Positions 40,517 through 49,678 of a DNA stretch of 64,000 nt are shown piece by piece. The first letter of the stretch is position 1. Each line of letters begins with the position of its first letter. The stretch is from RYN-230 sp963718305 (GTDB lineage Bacteria; Actinomycetota; Actinomycetes; Streptosporangiales; Streptosporangiaceae), in assembly GCA_963718305.1 (NCBI GenBank), contig CAVQZG010000010.1:124001-188000 (forward strand), read 5' to 3'. A program made the position numbers and the translations under genes. The notes beneath the pieces were generated by a model. The model was not told the DNA's origin, ran no database searches, and saw nothing but the letters and a program-made list of their open reading frames with translations.

Positions 40517-41573
40517 GCTGCTCCCTCCGCGCCGGGCCTGGGCCGGCGACGCGGCCCGCGCCCGCCGCCGGGAGCGTCCCATCCGCCCCGCTGGCGCTGG
40601 CGGGTGGTGTTCCGGCCGGCGCCGATCCGCCCCGTGCCGAGCCGGGGACCGCGGACACGCTGGCCGGCCGGACCGCGGCGCTGTTCCCCGCGTGCTGCCG
40701 CGGGTTCCAGCCCGGCGCGCCCAGCGCGTCGAACGGGATGGTGCCGATGTCATCCCAGCGGACCGCCTCGCCCCGGAATACCGGACCCGCCACGCAGGAC
40801 CGGACCATCCGGGTCACGCCGTCGTCCCCGACGACCGGCAGCACGCAGGTCATGCACACCCCGATGCCGCAGGCCATCGACTCCTCCACCAGGGTCAGCA
40901 CGGGGATGTCGTAGCCGCCGGCCAGCGCCGTCACCTGGCGGAGCATCCCCATCGGGCCGCACGCGTAGATGACGTCGGTGCGCGCCTCGTGGATGATCTG
41001 GGTGAGCCGGTCGGTGACGAGCCCGCGCACCCCCATCGATCCGTCCTCGGTGGTGACCGCCGCGGTCCGGCCGGTCCGGCGCGCGCTGAGCGCGCCGAAC
41101 ACCCGGTCCGCGCTGGCCGCGCCGAGCAGGAAGTCCACCTGGCAGTCCCGGCTGCGCAGCCGGTCAGCCAGCGGGAACAGCGGCGCGCTGCCGTAGCCGC
41201 CGCCGACCAGCAGGCAGCTCACCGCGTCCCGGGGCACCGGGAAAGGCCGGCCGAGCGGCCCGGTCAGGTCGAGGACATCCCGGGTGCGGCGCTCAGCCAG
41301 CCACCGGGTCCCCGGCCCGACCGCGGCGAACACGAACTCCACGGTCCCGCCGTGGTCCGGCCGCACGTCATGGATGGAGAACGCGCGGCGCAGCAGCATG
41401 GACGTGTCCGGCCCGCCGACCGCGACCGCGACGAACTGGCCGGGCCGGAACCGGGCGGCGATCCCCGGGGCGACCACGGTCATCGCGTAGTAGGCGTCAA
41501 CCTTCCGGACCGTGAGCACGGTGCCGCGCACCTGGACCTGGACGGCATCCTGCTCGCCATCTGCCGCGGTCAT
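40506..41573 (-). CDS. pyrK: Dihydroorotate dehydrogenase electron-transfer subunit
   Basis: PyrK passes electrons from PyrD to NAD through FAD and a [2Fe-2S] cluster. The 355-residue protein has RPGQFVAVAV and RRAFSIHDVRP (FAD), LVGGGYGSAPLFPLADRL (NAD) and the cluster ligands C-x4-C-x2-C in CGIGVCMTC plus the Cys of RSCVAGPVF. About 75 Ala/Gly/Pro/Arg-rich residues follow the conserved end (GTIPFDALGAPGW), longer than the family. It overlaps carB by 4 bp. Confidence 0.95.
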   Translation of the reverse strand: MTAADGEQDAVQVQVRGTVLTVRKVDAYYAMTVVAPGIAARFRPGQFVAVAVGGPDTSMLLRRAFSIHDVRPDHGGTVEFVFAAVGPGTRWLAERRTRDVLDLTGPLGRPFPVPRDAVSCLLVGGGYGSAPLFPLADRLRSRDCQVDFLLGAASADRVFGALSARRTGRTAAVTTEDGSMGVRGLVTDRLTQIIHEARTDVIYACGPMGMLRQVTALAGGYDIPVLTLVEESMACGIGVCMTCVLPVVGDDGVTRMVRSCVAGPVFRGEAVRWDDIGTIPFDALGAPGWNPRQHAGNSAAVRPASVSAVPGSARGGSAPAGTPPASASGADGTLPAAGAGRVAGPGPARREQHGS

Positions 41574-44500
41574 GGCGCAGCACCAGCGTCGGCGACGGGG
41601 GGCGCCCCGGAGGGGTGTTCTCCCGGAGCCCGGGCTCCCGGAGCCCGTGCTCCCGGGGGGTTGTCCCCCCGGGCCGGCAGAGCCGCGCGCAGCCGCGCCG
41701 CGTACTCCTGCAAGGATCGCACCCCCACCTCGCCGCGCTGAATGGCCTCGATGCCCTGCACCGCGGCGCCGAGTCCCTGCACCGTCGTGACACAGGGCAC
41801 CCCGCGCCGCACCGCGGCGGTCCGGATCTCGTAGCCGTCCAGCCGGGGACCCGACTGCCCCGGGCTGCCGAACGGCGTGTTCACGATGAGATCCACCTGT
41901 CCGGCGAGGATCCTGGCCACGATATCCGGCTCGCCGTCCGGCCCGGGGCCGTCGCTGTGCTTCCGGACGATCGTGGCACGAACGCCGTTGCGGCGCAGCA
42001 CCTCAGCGGTTCCCTCAGTGGCCCAGATCTCGAAGCCCAGGTCGGCCAGGCGCTTGACGGGGAACACCATGGACCGCTTGTCCCGGTTGGCCACGGACAC
42101 GAACACCCGGCCCTTGACCGGCAGCGGCCCGTAGACGGCCGCCTGGGACTTGGCGTACGCGGTGCCGAATGCCTCATCGATCCCCATCACCTCCCCCGTG
42201 GAGCGCATTTCAGGGCTGAGGACGGTGTCCACGCCCTGCCCGCGGGCGTCACGGAACCGGCCGAACGGCAGCACCGCCTCCTTGACCGCGATCGGCGCGT
42301 CCAGGGGAAGCGTGCCGCCGTCGCCCGAGGCGGGCAGGATGCCCTCGGCGCGCAGGTCCGCGACGCTCGCGCCCAGCATGATCCGGGCCGCCGCCTTGGC
42401 CAGCGGCGTGGCGGTGGCCTTGGACACGAATGGGATGGTCCGCGACGCCCGGGGATTGGCCTCCAGCACGTGCAGCACCCCGGCCGCCATCGCGTACTGC
42501 ACGTTGAGCAGCCCGCGCACCCCCACGCCCCGCGCGATGGCCTCGGTCGATTCGCGGATCCGGGCGATATCCGCCCGGCCCAGCGTGATCGGCGGCAGCG
42601 CGCAGGCCGAGTCGCCGGAATGGATGCCGGCCTCCTCGATGTGCTCCATCACCCCGCCGAGGAACAACTCGTTCCCGTCATAGAGGGCGTCCACGTCGAT
42701 CTCGATCGCGTCGTCGAGGAAGCGGTCGATGAGGACCGGGTGCCCGGGACTGGCCGCCGCGGCCCGGCCGACGTAGTCCTCCAGCGTGGCGTCGTCATAG
42801 ACGATCTCCATGCCCCGCCCGCCGAGCACGTAGGAGGGCCGGACCAGCACGGGGTAGCCGATCTCGTCGGCGACCACCTTGGCCTCGTCGTAGGACAGCG
42901 CGGTGCCGTACCGCGGCGCGGGCAGCCCGGCCGCCTCCAGCACCGCCCCGAACTCGCCGCGGTCCTCGGCCAGGTGGATCGCGTCCGGGCTGGTCCCGAC
43001 GACTGGCACGCCCTCGGCGGCCAGGGCGCGGGCCAGCCCGAGCGGGGTCTGGCCGCCGAGCTGCACGATGACCCCGGCCACCGGGCCGGTCTGCTGCTCC
43101 GCGTGGACCACTTCGAGCACGTCCTCCAGCGTCAGCGGCTCGAAGTACAGCCGCCCGGACGTGTCGTAGTCGGTGGACACCGTTTCGGGGTTGCAGTTGA
43201 CCATCACGGTCTCATAGCCCGCGGCGGTCAGCGCGAACGACGCGTGCACGCAGGCGTAGTCGAACTCGATGCCCTGGCCGATCCGGTTCGGCCCGCTGCC
43301 CAGGATGATCACCTTCGGCGCCCCGCCGGGAGGCACCTCGGTCTGCTCGTCATACGTGGAGTACAGGTAGGGCGTGCGGGCGGCGAACTCCGCGGCGCAG
43401 GTGTCGACCGTGTGGTACACGGGGCGGATGCCGAACGCGTGCCGCAGCAGCCGCACCTGGTCTTCGGGCAGGCCCTGGAGCTGGCCGATCTGGTCGTCGG
43501 AGAACCCGGCGCGCTTGGCCAGCCGCAGCGCGGCGGTGTCCAGTTCCGGACCGGGCCCCGAGGCCGCGGGCACGCCGGCGGCCCCCGCGAGCCGCTCAGC
43601 AATTTCCTGGATGGCCTGGATCTGGTCCACGAACCAGGGATCGATCCCGGTCACCCCGGCCACGTCAGCGACGGTCGCCCCGGCCCGCAGTGCCTGGTGC
43701 ACGGTGGACATCCGGCCGTCGTGCGGCATCGTGCAGCGCGCCAGCAGCTCAGCCCGGTCCCCCGGCGGCCCGGCCCAGCTGAACGGCGCGGCCCGGTTCT
43801 CCAGCGAGCGGAGCGCCTTCTGCAGCGCCTCCGGGAAGTTCCGCCCGATGGCCATGGCCTCACCGACCGACTTCATGTGCGTGGTCAGCTCGGGGTCCGC
43901 GCCGGGGAACTTCTCGAACGCGAACCGCGGCACCTTGACCACCACGTAGTCCAGCGCGGGCTCGAAGCTGGCCGGCGTCTCCCCGGTGATGTCGTTGCGG
44001 ATCTCGTCCAGCGTGTAGCCGATGGCCAGCCGGGCGGCGATCTTGGCAATCGGGAAGCCGGTCGCCTTGGAGGCCAGTGCCGAGGACCGGGACACCCGCG
44101 GGTTCATCTCGATCACGACCATCCGGCCGGTCTGCGGCTGCACGGCGAACTGGATGTTGCAGCCCCCGGTGTCCACCCCCACCGCCCGGACCACCGCGAT
44201 GGCCACGTCGCGCATGTGCTGGTACTCGCGGTCGGTCAGGGTCATCGCCGGGGCCACCGTGACCGAGTCCCCGGTGTGCACGCCCATGGGGTCGATGTTC
44301 TCGATCGAGCAGACCACCACCACGTTGTCGTGCCGGTCGCGCATCAGCTCGAGCTCGAACTCCTTCCAGCCGAGGATGGACTCCTCCAGCAGCACCTCGG
44401 TCACCGGGCTGGCGTCCAGCCCCGCCCCGGCGAGCCGGCGCAGGTCGCCCTCGGAGCGCGCGATACCCGAGCCCGACCCGCCCAGGGTGAAGGACGGCCG

Positions 44501-45004
44501 GATGACCACCGGATAGCCGAGGTCGGCCGCGGCGGCCAGGCACTCGTCCATGGTGTGGCAGATGTGGCTGCGCGGCACCTCGCCGCCGAGCCCGGTGACG
44601 ATGTCCTTGAACCGCTTGCGGTCCTCACCAGCCTTGATGGTCTCGATCCCGGCCCCGATGAGCTCGACGCCGTACCTGGCCAGGATGCCCGCCTCATGCA
44701 GCTCGACGGCCGCGTTCAGCGCGGTCTGCCCGCCGAGCGTGGGCAGCACGGCGTCGGGCCGCTCCTTGGCGATGACCTTCTCCAGCACGTCCAGGGTGAT
44801 CGGCTCGACGTAGGTGGCGTCGGCGAACTCCGGGTCAGTCATGATCGTGGCCGGGTTGGAGTTCACCAGGCTGACCCGGATGCCCTCCTCACTCAGCACC
44901 CGGCAGGCCTGGGTGCCCGAGTAGTCGAACTCGCAGGCCTGCCCGATCACGATCGGCCCGGACCCGATGACGAGCACCGACCGCAGGTCCTCACGCCTGG
45001 GCAT
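41570..45004 (-). CDS. carB: Carbamoyl-phosphate synthase large subunit
   Basis: CarB makes carbamoyl phosphate using ammonia channelled from CarA. The 1144-residue protein has two ATP-grasp halves: N-terminal VLVIGSGPIVIGQACEFDYS and MNPRVSRSSALASKATGFPI; C-terminal ILGSGPNRIGQGIEFDYAC and NPRASRTIPFVSKATATPLA. An allosteric MGS domain ends it (VANRDKRSMVFPVKRLADLG). A GGGGAGG site five bases ahead makes ATG 45004 better than GTG 45010. A ~40-residue Pro/Gly/Ala tail is encoded by short repeats. The overlap with carA is 14 bp. Confidence 0.97.
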   Translation of the reverse strand: MPRREDLRSVLVIGSGPIVIGQACEFDYSGTQACRVLSEEGIRVSLVNSNPATIMTDPEFADATYVEPITLDVLEKVIAKERPDAVLPTLGGQTALNAAVELHEAGILARYGVELIGAGIETIKAGEDRKRFKDIVTGLGGEVPRSHICHTMDECLAAAADLGYPVVIRPSFTLGGSGSGIARSEGDLRRLAGAGLDASPVTEVLLEESILGWKEFELELMRDRHDNVVVVCSIENIDPMGVHTGDSVTVAPAMTLTDREYQHMRDVAIAVVRAVGVDTGGCNIQFAVQPQTGRMVVIEMNPRVSRSSALASKATGFPIAKIAARLAIGYTLDEIRNDITGETPASFEPALDYVVVKVPRFAFEKFPGADPELTTHMKSVGEAMAIGRNFPEALQKALRSLENRAAPFSWAGPPGDRAELLARCTMPHDGRMSTVHQALRAGATVADVAGVTGIDPWFVDQIQAIQEIAERLAGAAGVPAASGPGPELDTAALRLAKRAGFSDDQIGQLQGLPEDQVRLLRHAFGIRPVYHTVDTCAAEFAARTPYLYSTYDEQTEVPPGGAPKVIILGSGPNRIGQGIEFDYACVHASFALTAAGYETVMVNCNPETVSTDYDTSGRLYFEPLTLEDVLEVVHAEQQTGPVAGVIVQLGGQTPLGLARALAAEGVPVVGTSPDAIHLAEDRGEFGAVLEAAGLPAPRYGTALSYDEAKVVADEIGYPVLVRPSYVLGGRGMEIVYDDATLEDYVGRAAAASPGHPVLIDRFLDDAIEIDVDALYDGNELFLGGVMEHIEEAGIHSGDSACALPPITLGRADIARIRESTEAIARGVGVRGLLNVQYAMAAGVLHVLEANPRASRTIPFVSKATATPLAKAAARIMLGASVADLRAEGILPASGDGGTLPLDAPIAVKEAVLPFGRFRDARGQGVDTVLSPEMRSTGEVMGIDEAFGTAYAKSQAAVYGPLPVKGRVFVSVANRDKRSMVFPVKRLADLGFEIWATEGTAEVLRRNGVRATIVRKHSDGPGPDGEPDIVARILAGQVDLIVNTPFGSPGQSGPRLDGYEIRTAAVRRGVPCVTTVQGLGAAVQGIEAIQRGEVGVRSLQEYAARLRAALPARGDNPPGARAPGARAPGEHPSGAPPVADAGAAP

Positions 45005-46184
45005 GCGCACCTCCCCTGGCGCCGTCCATCAGCGCGCAGAACTCGTCGAACAGCCCGGCCGCGTCGTGCGGGCCCGGCGCGGCCTCCGGGTGGTACTGCA
45101 CGCTGAACGCCGGCCGGTCCAGCAGCCTCAGGCCCTCGACCACGCCGTCGTTGAGGTTGACGTGGGTGATCTGGGCCGGGCCAAAATCGGTGCCGAACGT
45201 GGCGCCCGGCACCGTGTCCTGCCCTGGGCCGTCGGGCATGGCCACCGCGAAGCCGTGGTTGTGGCTGGTGATGTGCACCCGCCCGGTGGCCAGATCCTTG
45301 ACCGGCTGGTTCACCCCGCGGTGCCCGAAGCGGAGCTTGTAGGTGCCGAGGCCGAGCGCCCGGCCCAGGACCTGGCTGCCCAGGCAGATGCCGAAGACCG
45401 GGACGCCGCGGGCGAGCACGCCGCGGACCGCGTCCACCGCGTATCCGGCCGCGGCCGGGTCGCCGGGCCCGTTGGAGAAGAACACGCCATCGGGCCGGAG
45501 CGCGAGGATGTCCTCGGTGGTACTGGCCGCCGGGAGCACGGTGACCTGGCAGCCGCGCCGGGCCATGGCCTGCGGCGTGGCGGTCTTGATGCCCAGGTCC
45601 ACGGCCGCCACCTGGTAGCGGACCGGCACCCCGTCCGGCGGGGACACCGTGTAGGCGGCCTCCGTGGACACCTCCCGGGCCAGGTCCGCGCCGACCATCT
45701 GCGGGCTGGCCAGGACCCGCTCGCGGAGCGCGTCCGCATCCGTGGTCCCGGTGGCGATCCCGGCCCGCATCGCCCCGCGGTCGCGCAGGTGGCGGGTCAG
45801 CGCCCGGGTGCCGGTGATCGCGATCCCGGTGATGCCCTGGGCGCGCAGTTCGTCGTCCAGGCTCCGCTGCGACCGCCAGTTCGAGGCCAGCCGGGCCGGC
45901 TCACGGACGACATACCCGCTCACCCAGATCCGCCGCGACTCGGGGTCCTCGTCGTTCACGCCGGTGTTGCCGATGTGCGGCGCAGTCATCGCCACGATCT
46001 GGCGGGCGTAGGACGGGTCGGTCAGCGTCTCCTGGTAGCCGGTCATGCCGGTGTTGAAGACCATCTCGCCGAAGGTCTCGCCGTCCGCGCCGAACGTGGT
46101 CCCGCGGAAGGCGGTGCCATCCTCCAGGACCAGGACCGCGGGGGCGCCAGCCCCGCTGGACCCCGTGACCAGGGACCCGGCCAT
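44991..46184 (-). CDS. carA: Carbamoyl-phosphate synthase small subunit
   Basis: CarA is the glutaminase of carbamoyl-phosphate synthase. The 397-residue protein has LVLEDGTAFRGTTFGADGE, FNTGMTGYQETLTDPSY, a class-I amidotransferase domain with the nucleophile in GICLGSQVLGRALGL, and the His-Glu pair in QYHPEAAPGPHDA. Its ATG overlaps the pyrC stop by one base (TGATG). Confidence 0.97.
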   Translation of the reverse strand: MAGSLVTGSSGAGAPAVLVLEDGTAFRGTTFGADGETFGEMVFNTGMTGYQETLTDPSYARQIVAMTAPHIGNTGVNDEDPESRRIWVSGYVVREPARLASNWRSQRSLDDELRAQGITGIAITGTRALTRHLRDRGAMRAGIATGTTDADALRERVLASPQMVGADLAREVSTEAAYTVSPPDGVPVRYQVAAVDLGIKTATPQAMARRGCQVTVLPAASTTEDILALRPDGVFFSNGPGDPAAAGYAVDAVRGVLARGVPVFGICLGSQVLGRALGLGTYKLRFGHRGVNQPVKDLATGRVHITSHNHGFAVAMPDGPGQDTVPGATFGTDFGPAQITHVNLNDGVVEGLRLLDRPAFSVQYHPEAAPGPHDAAGLFDEFCALMDGARGGAHAQA

Positions 46185-47482
46185 CAGGCGAGCTTCCCGT
46201 CGAGGACGGTGGGCGTCCCGCGCAGGAACGTGGCGACCACCCGGCCTGGCAGTTCCATCCCCCCGAACGGGCTGTTCCGGCTCCGGGAGGCGTGCGCGCG
46301 CGGGTCCACCGTGTCGCGCGCCGACGGGTCGTAGAGCGTCAGGCTGGCGGGCAGCCCGGCACCCAGCGCATGCTCCGGGCCGGGCAGCCGGCCGATGCGG
46401 GCCGGGCGCCGGGCCATCCGGTCAGCCACCCCGGCCCAGTCGAGCAGGCCGGTGTCAACCATGGCCTCCTGCACTACGCGCAGCGCCGTTTCCAGGCCGG
46501 TCATGCCGAACGCGGCCGTGTCCCACTCGGTTTCCTTGTCCTCCACCGGATGCGGCGCGTGGTCGGTGGCCACGCAGTCGATGGTGCCGTCGGCCAGGCC
46601 CTCGCGCAGCGCCGCCACGTCCGCCGGGGTACGCAGCGGCGGGTTGACCTTATAGACGGGGTCGTAGCCGGCCGCCAGGGAATCGGTCAGCAGCAGGTGG
46701 TGCGGGGTCACCTCGGCGGTGACCCGCCAGCCCTTGCTCTTCGCCCAGCGGATGATCTCCACCGATCCGGCCGTGGACACGTGGCAGACGTGCAGGGCCG
46801 AGCCAACGTGCGCGGTGAGCAGGCAGTCGCGGGCGATGACGGCCTCCTCGGCCACGGCCGGCCAGCCGGTCAGCCCGAGCCGCCCGGACATCTCCCCCTC
46901 GTTCAGCTGCGCGCCCTCGGTCAGCCGGGGTTCCTGCGCGTGCTGCGCGATCACCCCGTCGAACGCCTTCACGTACTCCAGGGCGCGGCGCATCAGCACG
47001 GCGTCGGACACGCACCGCCCGTCGTCGGAGAACACCCGGACCCGGGCTGCGGAATCGGCCATCGCGCCCAGTTCGGCCAGGCGCGTCCCGCCCAGGCCCA
47101 GGGTGACCGCGCCGACCGGGTGGACGTCGCAGTGCCCCGCCTGCCGCCCGAGCCGCCAGATCTGCTCCACCACGCCCGCCGTGTCGGCCACCGGGTCGGT
47201 GTTGGCCATCGCGTGCACCGCGGTGAACCCGCCCAGCGCCGCTGCCCGGGTACCGGACTCCACGGTCTCGGCGTCCTCACGGCCCGGCTCGCGCAGGTGG
47301 GTATGCAGGTCCACCAGGCCCGGCAGGGCGATGAGACCCGCGGCGTCCAGCACCTGGGCCCCGGCCGGCGCGGGGGCGTCACCGATGCTGTCGATCACGC
47401 CGTCGCGGATCACGATGTCGGCGGGGCCGCCGCCCAGCGGCCGCGCCCCCCTGATCAGCCAGATCCCCTGGCTCGCGCTCAT
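46184..47482 (-). CDS. pyrC: Dihydroorotase
   Basis: PyrC closes carbamoyl-aspartate to dihydroorotate. The 432-residue amidohydrolase has LVDLHTHLREPGREDAETVESG (metal His-x-His), HAMANTDPV, ALHVCHVSTAGSV, VTAEVTPHHLLLTD and CVATDHAPHP (catalytic Asp). GGAGGAGAG just before ATG 47482 decides the start over the earlier in-frame ATG at 47542, which overlaps pyrB. Confidence 0.96.
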   Translation of the reverse strand: MSASQGIWLIRGARPLGGGPADIVIRDGVIDSIGDAPAPAGAQVLDAAGLIALPGLVDLHTHLREPGREDAETVESGTRAAALGGFTAVHAMANTDPVADTAGVVEQIWRLGRQAGHCDVHPVGAVTLGLGGTRLAELGAMADSAARVRVFSDDGRCVSDAVLMRRALEYVKAFDGVIAQHAQEPRLTEGAQLNEGEMSGRLGLTGWPAVAEEAVIARDCLLTAHVGSALHVCHVSTAGSVEIIRWAKSKGWRVTAEVTPHHLLLTDSLAAGYDPVYKVNPPLRTPADVAALREGLADGTIDCVATDHAPHPVEDKETEWDTAAFGMTGLETALRVVQEAMVDTGLLDWAGVADRMARRPARIGRLPGPEHALGAGLPASLTLYDPSARDTVDPRAHASRSRNSPFGGMELPGRVVATFLRGTPTVLDGKLA

Positions 47483-47538
47483 GCCGCTCTCCTCCGGTAC
47501 CTGGCTGCGCTCCGCTTCCCGCCTGCCCGCGGACCGGG

Positions 47539-48477
47539 TCATGCCTGCGCCTCCGCCCCGCCGAGCAGCAGGTACAGCACGGCCATCCGCACGCTGACCC
47601 CGTTGGCCACCTGCTCCACGATGGTGGACCGGGGCGAATCCGCCACGTCGGCGGCGATCTCGACCCCGCGGTTCATCGGGCCCGGGTGCATCACGATGGC
47701 CTGGTCCGGCAGCTGCGCCATCCTGGTGCCATCGAGCCCATAGCGCCGGCTGTACTCCCGCACGCTGGGGAAGTACGCGGCATTCATCCGCTCCTGCTGC
47801 ACCCGCAGCATCATGACCACGTCACTCTTGGGGATCGCGGCGTCGAGATCGTAGCCGACGGAACACGGCCAGGCGCCGACGGCGACCGGGAGCAGGGTGG
47901 GGGGCGCGACCAGGGTGACCTCGGCGCCCAGGGTGCTCAGCAGCAGCACGTTGGACCGGGCTACCCGGCTGTGCAGGACGTCGCCCACGATGGTGACCCG
48001 CAGCCCGTCGAGGGCCTCACCGCCGGGGCGACCGAACTTGCGCCGGATGGTGAACGCGTCCAGCAGGGCCTGGGTGGGGTGCTCGTGCGCACCGTCGCCG
48101 GCGTTGACCACGGTCCCGCGCACCCAGCCCGCCAGCCGGTGCGGCGCACCCGAGGCGCTGTGCCTGATCACGACGGCGTCCGCGCCCATGGCCTCCAGGG
48201 TCAGCGCCGTGTCCTTGAGGCTCTCGCCCTTGGTCACGCTGGACCCCTTGGCCGAGAAGTTGATCACGTCTGCGGACAGCCGCTTAGCTGCGGCCTCGAA
48301 CGAGATCCTGGTCCGGGTGGAGTCCTCGAAGAAGAGGTTGACCACCGTGCGCCCGCGCAGCGTGGGGAGCTTCTTGATGGGCCGGTCGGCCATCCGGGCC
48401 AGTTCGTCGGCGGTGTCCAGGATGAGCAGCGCATCGTCCCGGCTCAGGTCGGCCGCGGAGATCAGGTGGCGGTTCAC
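47539..48477 (-). CDS. pyrB: Aspartate carbamoyltransferase
   Basis: PyrB joins carbamoyl phosphate and aspartate. The 312-residue catalytic chain has the carbamoyl-phosphate loop EDSTRTRISFEAAAKRL, SSVTKGESLKDTA, NAGDGAHEHPTQALLDAFT and MHPGPMNRGVEI. No regulatory pyrI chain is present, as usual in actinobacteria. It overlaps pyrR by 4 bp. Confidence 0.97.
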   Translation of the reverse strand: MNRHLISAADLSRDDALLILDTADELARMADRPIKKLPTLRGRTVVNLFFEDSTRTRISFEAAAKRLSADVINFSAKGSSVTKGESLKDTALTLEAMGADAVVIRHSASGAPHRLAGWVRGTVVNAGDGAHEHPTQALLDAFTIRRKFGRPGGEALDGLRVTIVGDVLHSRVARSNVLLLSTLGAEVTLVAPPTLLPVAVGAWPCSVGYDLDAAIPKSDVVMMLRVQQERMNAAYFPSVREYSRRYGLDGTRMAQLPDQAIVMHPGPMNRGVEIAADVADSPRSTIVEQVANGVSVRMAVLYLLLGGAEAQA

Positions 48478-49115
48478 GCGGCACCCCCGGCCTGCCCGAT
48501 GATCACCGCGTCCTGGCCATCCACCTCGGTCAGGAGCACCCGCACGACCTCCTGCTTGGAGGTGGGCAGGTTCTTGCCGACGTAGTCCGGACGCACCGGC
48601 AGCTCACGGTGCCCGCGGTCGATCAGGACGGCCAGCTGGACCGCCCGGGGCCGGCCGAGGTCGTTCAGCGCGTCGAGGGCCGCCCGCACGGTCCGGCCGG
48701 AGTAGAGCACGTCGTCGACGATCACCACGATGGTCCCGTCGATGCCCTCGGGGGGCACCTCGGTGGGGCCGAGCGCCCGGGCGGGCCGCAGCCGGAGATC
48801 GTCGCGGTACATGGTGATGTCCAGGGACCCATGGGGTACCGGACGTCCCTCGACCCGCTCGATGCGCTCGGCCAGGCGCTGGGCCAGCGGAACGCCGCGG
48901 GTAGGGATGCCCAGCAGCACCACGCCGGCTGCGCCATCGGTACGTTCGAGGATCTCGTGCGCGATCCGGGTGAGCGCCCGGCCGATCTCGGCGGGCTCCA
49001 GGACCGTCTTCGGAACAGCCGTCTTCGGATCAGGGGGGTCGGGTCTGGCTGGGCCACCGCCCGCCGCGCTGTCCACCCCTGCGGCCTGATCCCGGGCAGG
49101 ATGCAGTGCATGCAT
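48474..49115 (-). CDS. pyrR: PyrR regulator / uracil phosphoribosyltransferase
   Basis: PyrR binds pyr mRNA in response to UMP and also has uracil phosphoribosyltransferase activity. The 213-residue protein has ALTRIAHEILERT, GIPTRGVPLAQRLA and the PRPP loop VVIVDDVLYSGRTVRAALDAL. A ~45-residue Pro/Ala-rich N-terminal stretch precedes the fold. ATG 49115 follows AAAGGAGG at 49124-49131 with 8-base spacing. It heads the pyrimidine operon. Confidence 0.95.
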   Translation of the reverse strand: MHALHPARDQAAGVDSAAGGGPARPDPPDPKTAVPKTVLEPAEIGRALTRIAHEILERTDGAAGVVLLGIPTRGVPLAQRLAERIERVEGRPVPHGSLDITMYRDDLRLRPARALGPTEVPPEGIDGTIVVIVDDVLYSGRTVRAALDALNDLGRPRAVQLAVLIDRGHRELPVRPDYVGKNLPTSKQEVVRVLLTEVDGQDAVIIGQAGGAA

Positions 49116-49120
49116 GCCAC

Positions 49121-49151
49121 GGACCTCCTTTCCCGCCTCACGGGACGGGTC
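49121..49151 (-). promoter_or_regulatory. PyrR-binding RNA hairpin overlapping the pyrR ribosome-binding region
   Basis: On the coding strand a CCCG/CGGG stem (49146-49149 with 49132-49135) holds the loop TCCCGTGAGG. This fits the PyrR-binding core UCCNGNGAGG. The Shine-Dalgarno AAAGGAGG follows at once, and its GGTC edge can pair with GACC at 49148-49151. In mycobacteria PyrR represses pyr translation by stabilising such a hairpin, so UMP-dependent translational control is likely. Confidence 0.7.
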
Positions 49152-49414
49152 TTAAAGGATGATCTGTCCGGCCCACGGTATCAGGAGGAGGGCTGTGACG
49201 TGGGGCGCCACGGCGTGGCGGCCGCGAGTGATGCCGACTGGAACGTGTGCCGCCCGGACCGATGCCGGCCGGGACTTGGGGCGCCCGGACCGAGGCCGGG
49301 ATGTGCGGCATCCCGGGCTGGCGCCGGCCGGGACGCATGGCGCCCCGGGCTGGCGCCGGCCCCGAAGTGAGGTCCCGTCTGCGGCGTGGATTGGGTGACG
49401 ATGAGTGATTCGTG

Positions 49415-49427
49415 TCACACTGAGAGG
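49415..49427 (+). promoter_or_regulatory. Possible BldD half-site upstream of bldD
   Basis: TCACACTGAGAGG fits the left two-thirds of the BldD operator consensus (TnACnCwGnGTnA) but not the final GTnA. BldD represses its own gene in Streptomyces. It is 250 bp from the start. GC-rich imperfect repeats (ccgggctggcgccggcc, twice) occupy about 49280-49365 of the same gap. Confidence 0.35.
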
Positions 49428-49597
49428 AGACGAATCAGCGATACTCCCCGAAAGTTGGCCGGGCGCGGCCGCCAGAGCAGCCAGAACGCCAGTCCCAGCG
49501 GGCTTCCCGGGATTTGTGTCTAGACGTCTGGGCCATCAACACCGGCCTGGGCGCAGGCGGCAAGACGCGTAAGTTGACCCGCTTTTTGCTATTCGGC

Positions 49598-49645
49598 TTG
49601 ACCTGGTCGCGCTTGCGGCCTACCGTCACTGTCCGTAACCGTTAC
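49598..49645 (+). promoter_or_regulatory. bldD promoter and palindrome
   Basis: TTGACC (49598-49603), a 17-base spacer and TACCGT (49621-49626) form a good housekeeping promoter 53 bp before the bldD ATG. A perfect palindrome GTAACcGTTAC (49635-49645) lies over the expected transcription start and could be an operator. Confidence 0.6.
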
Positions 49646-49678
49646 TGAAAGCGACGATCTGGCCGGGGGGCCGACGAC

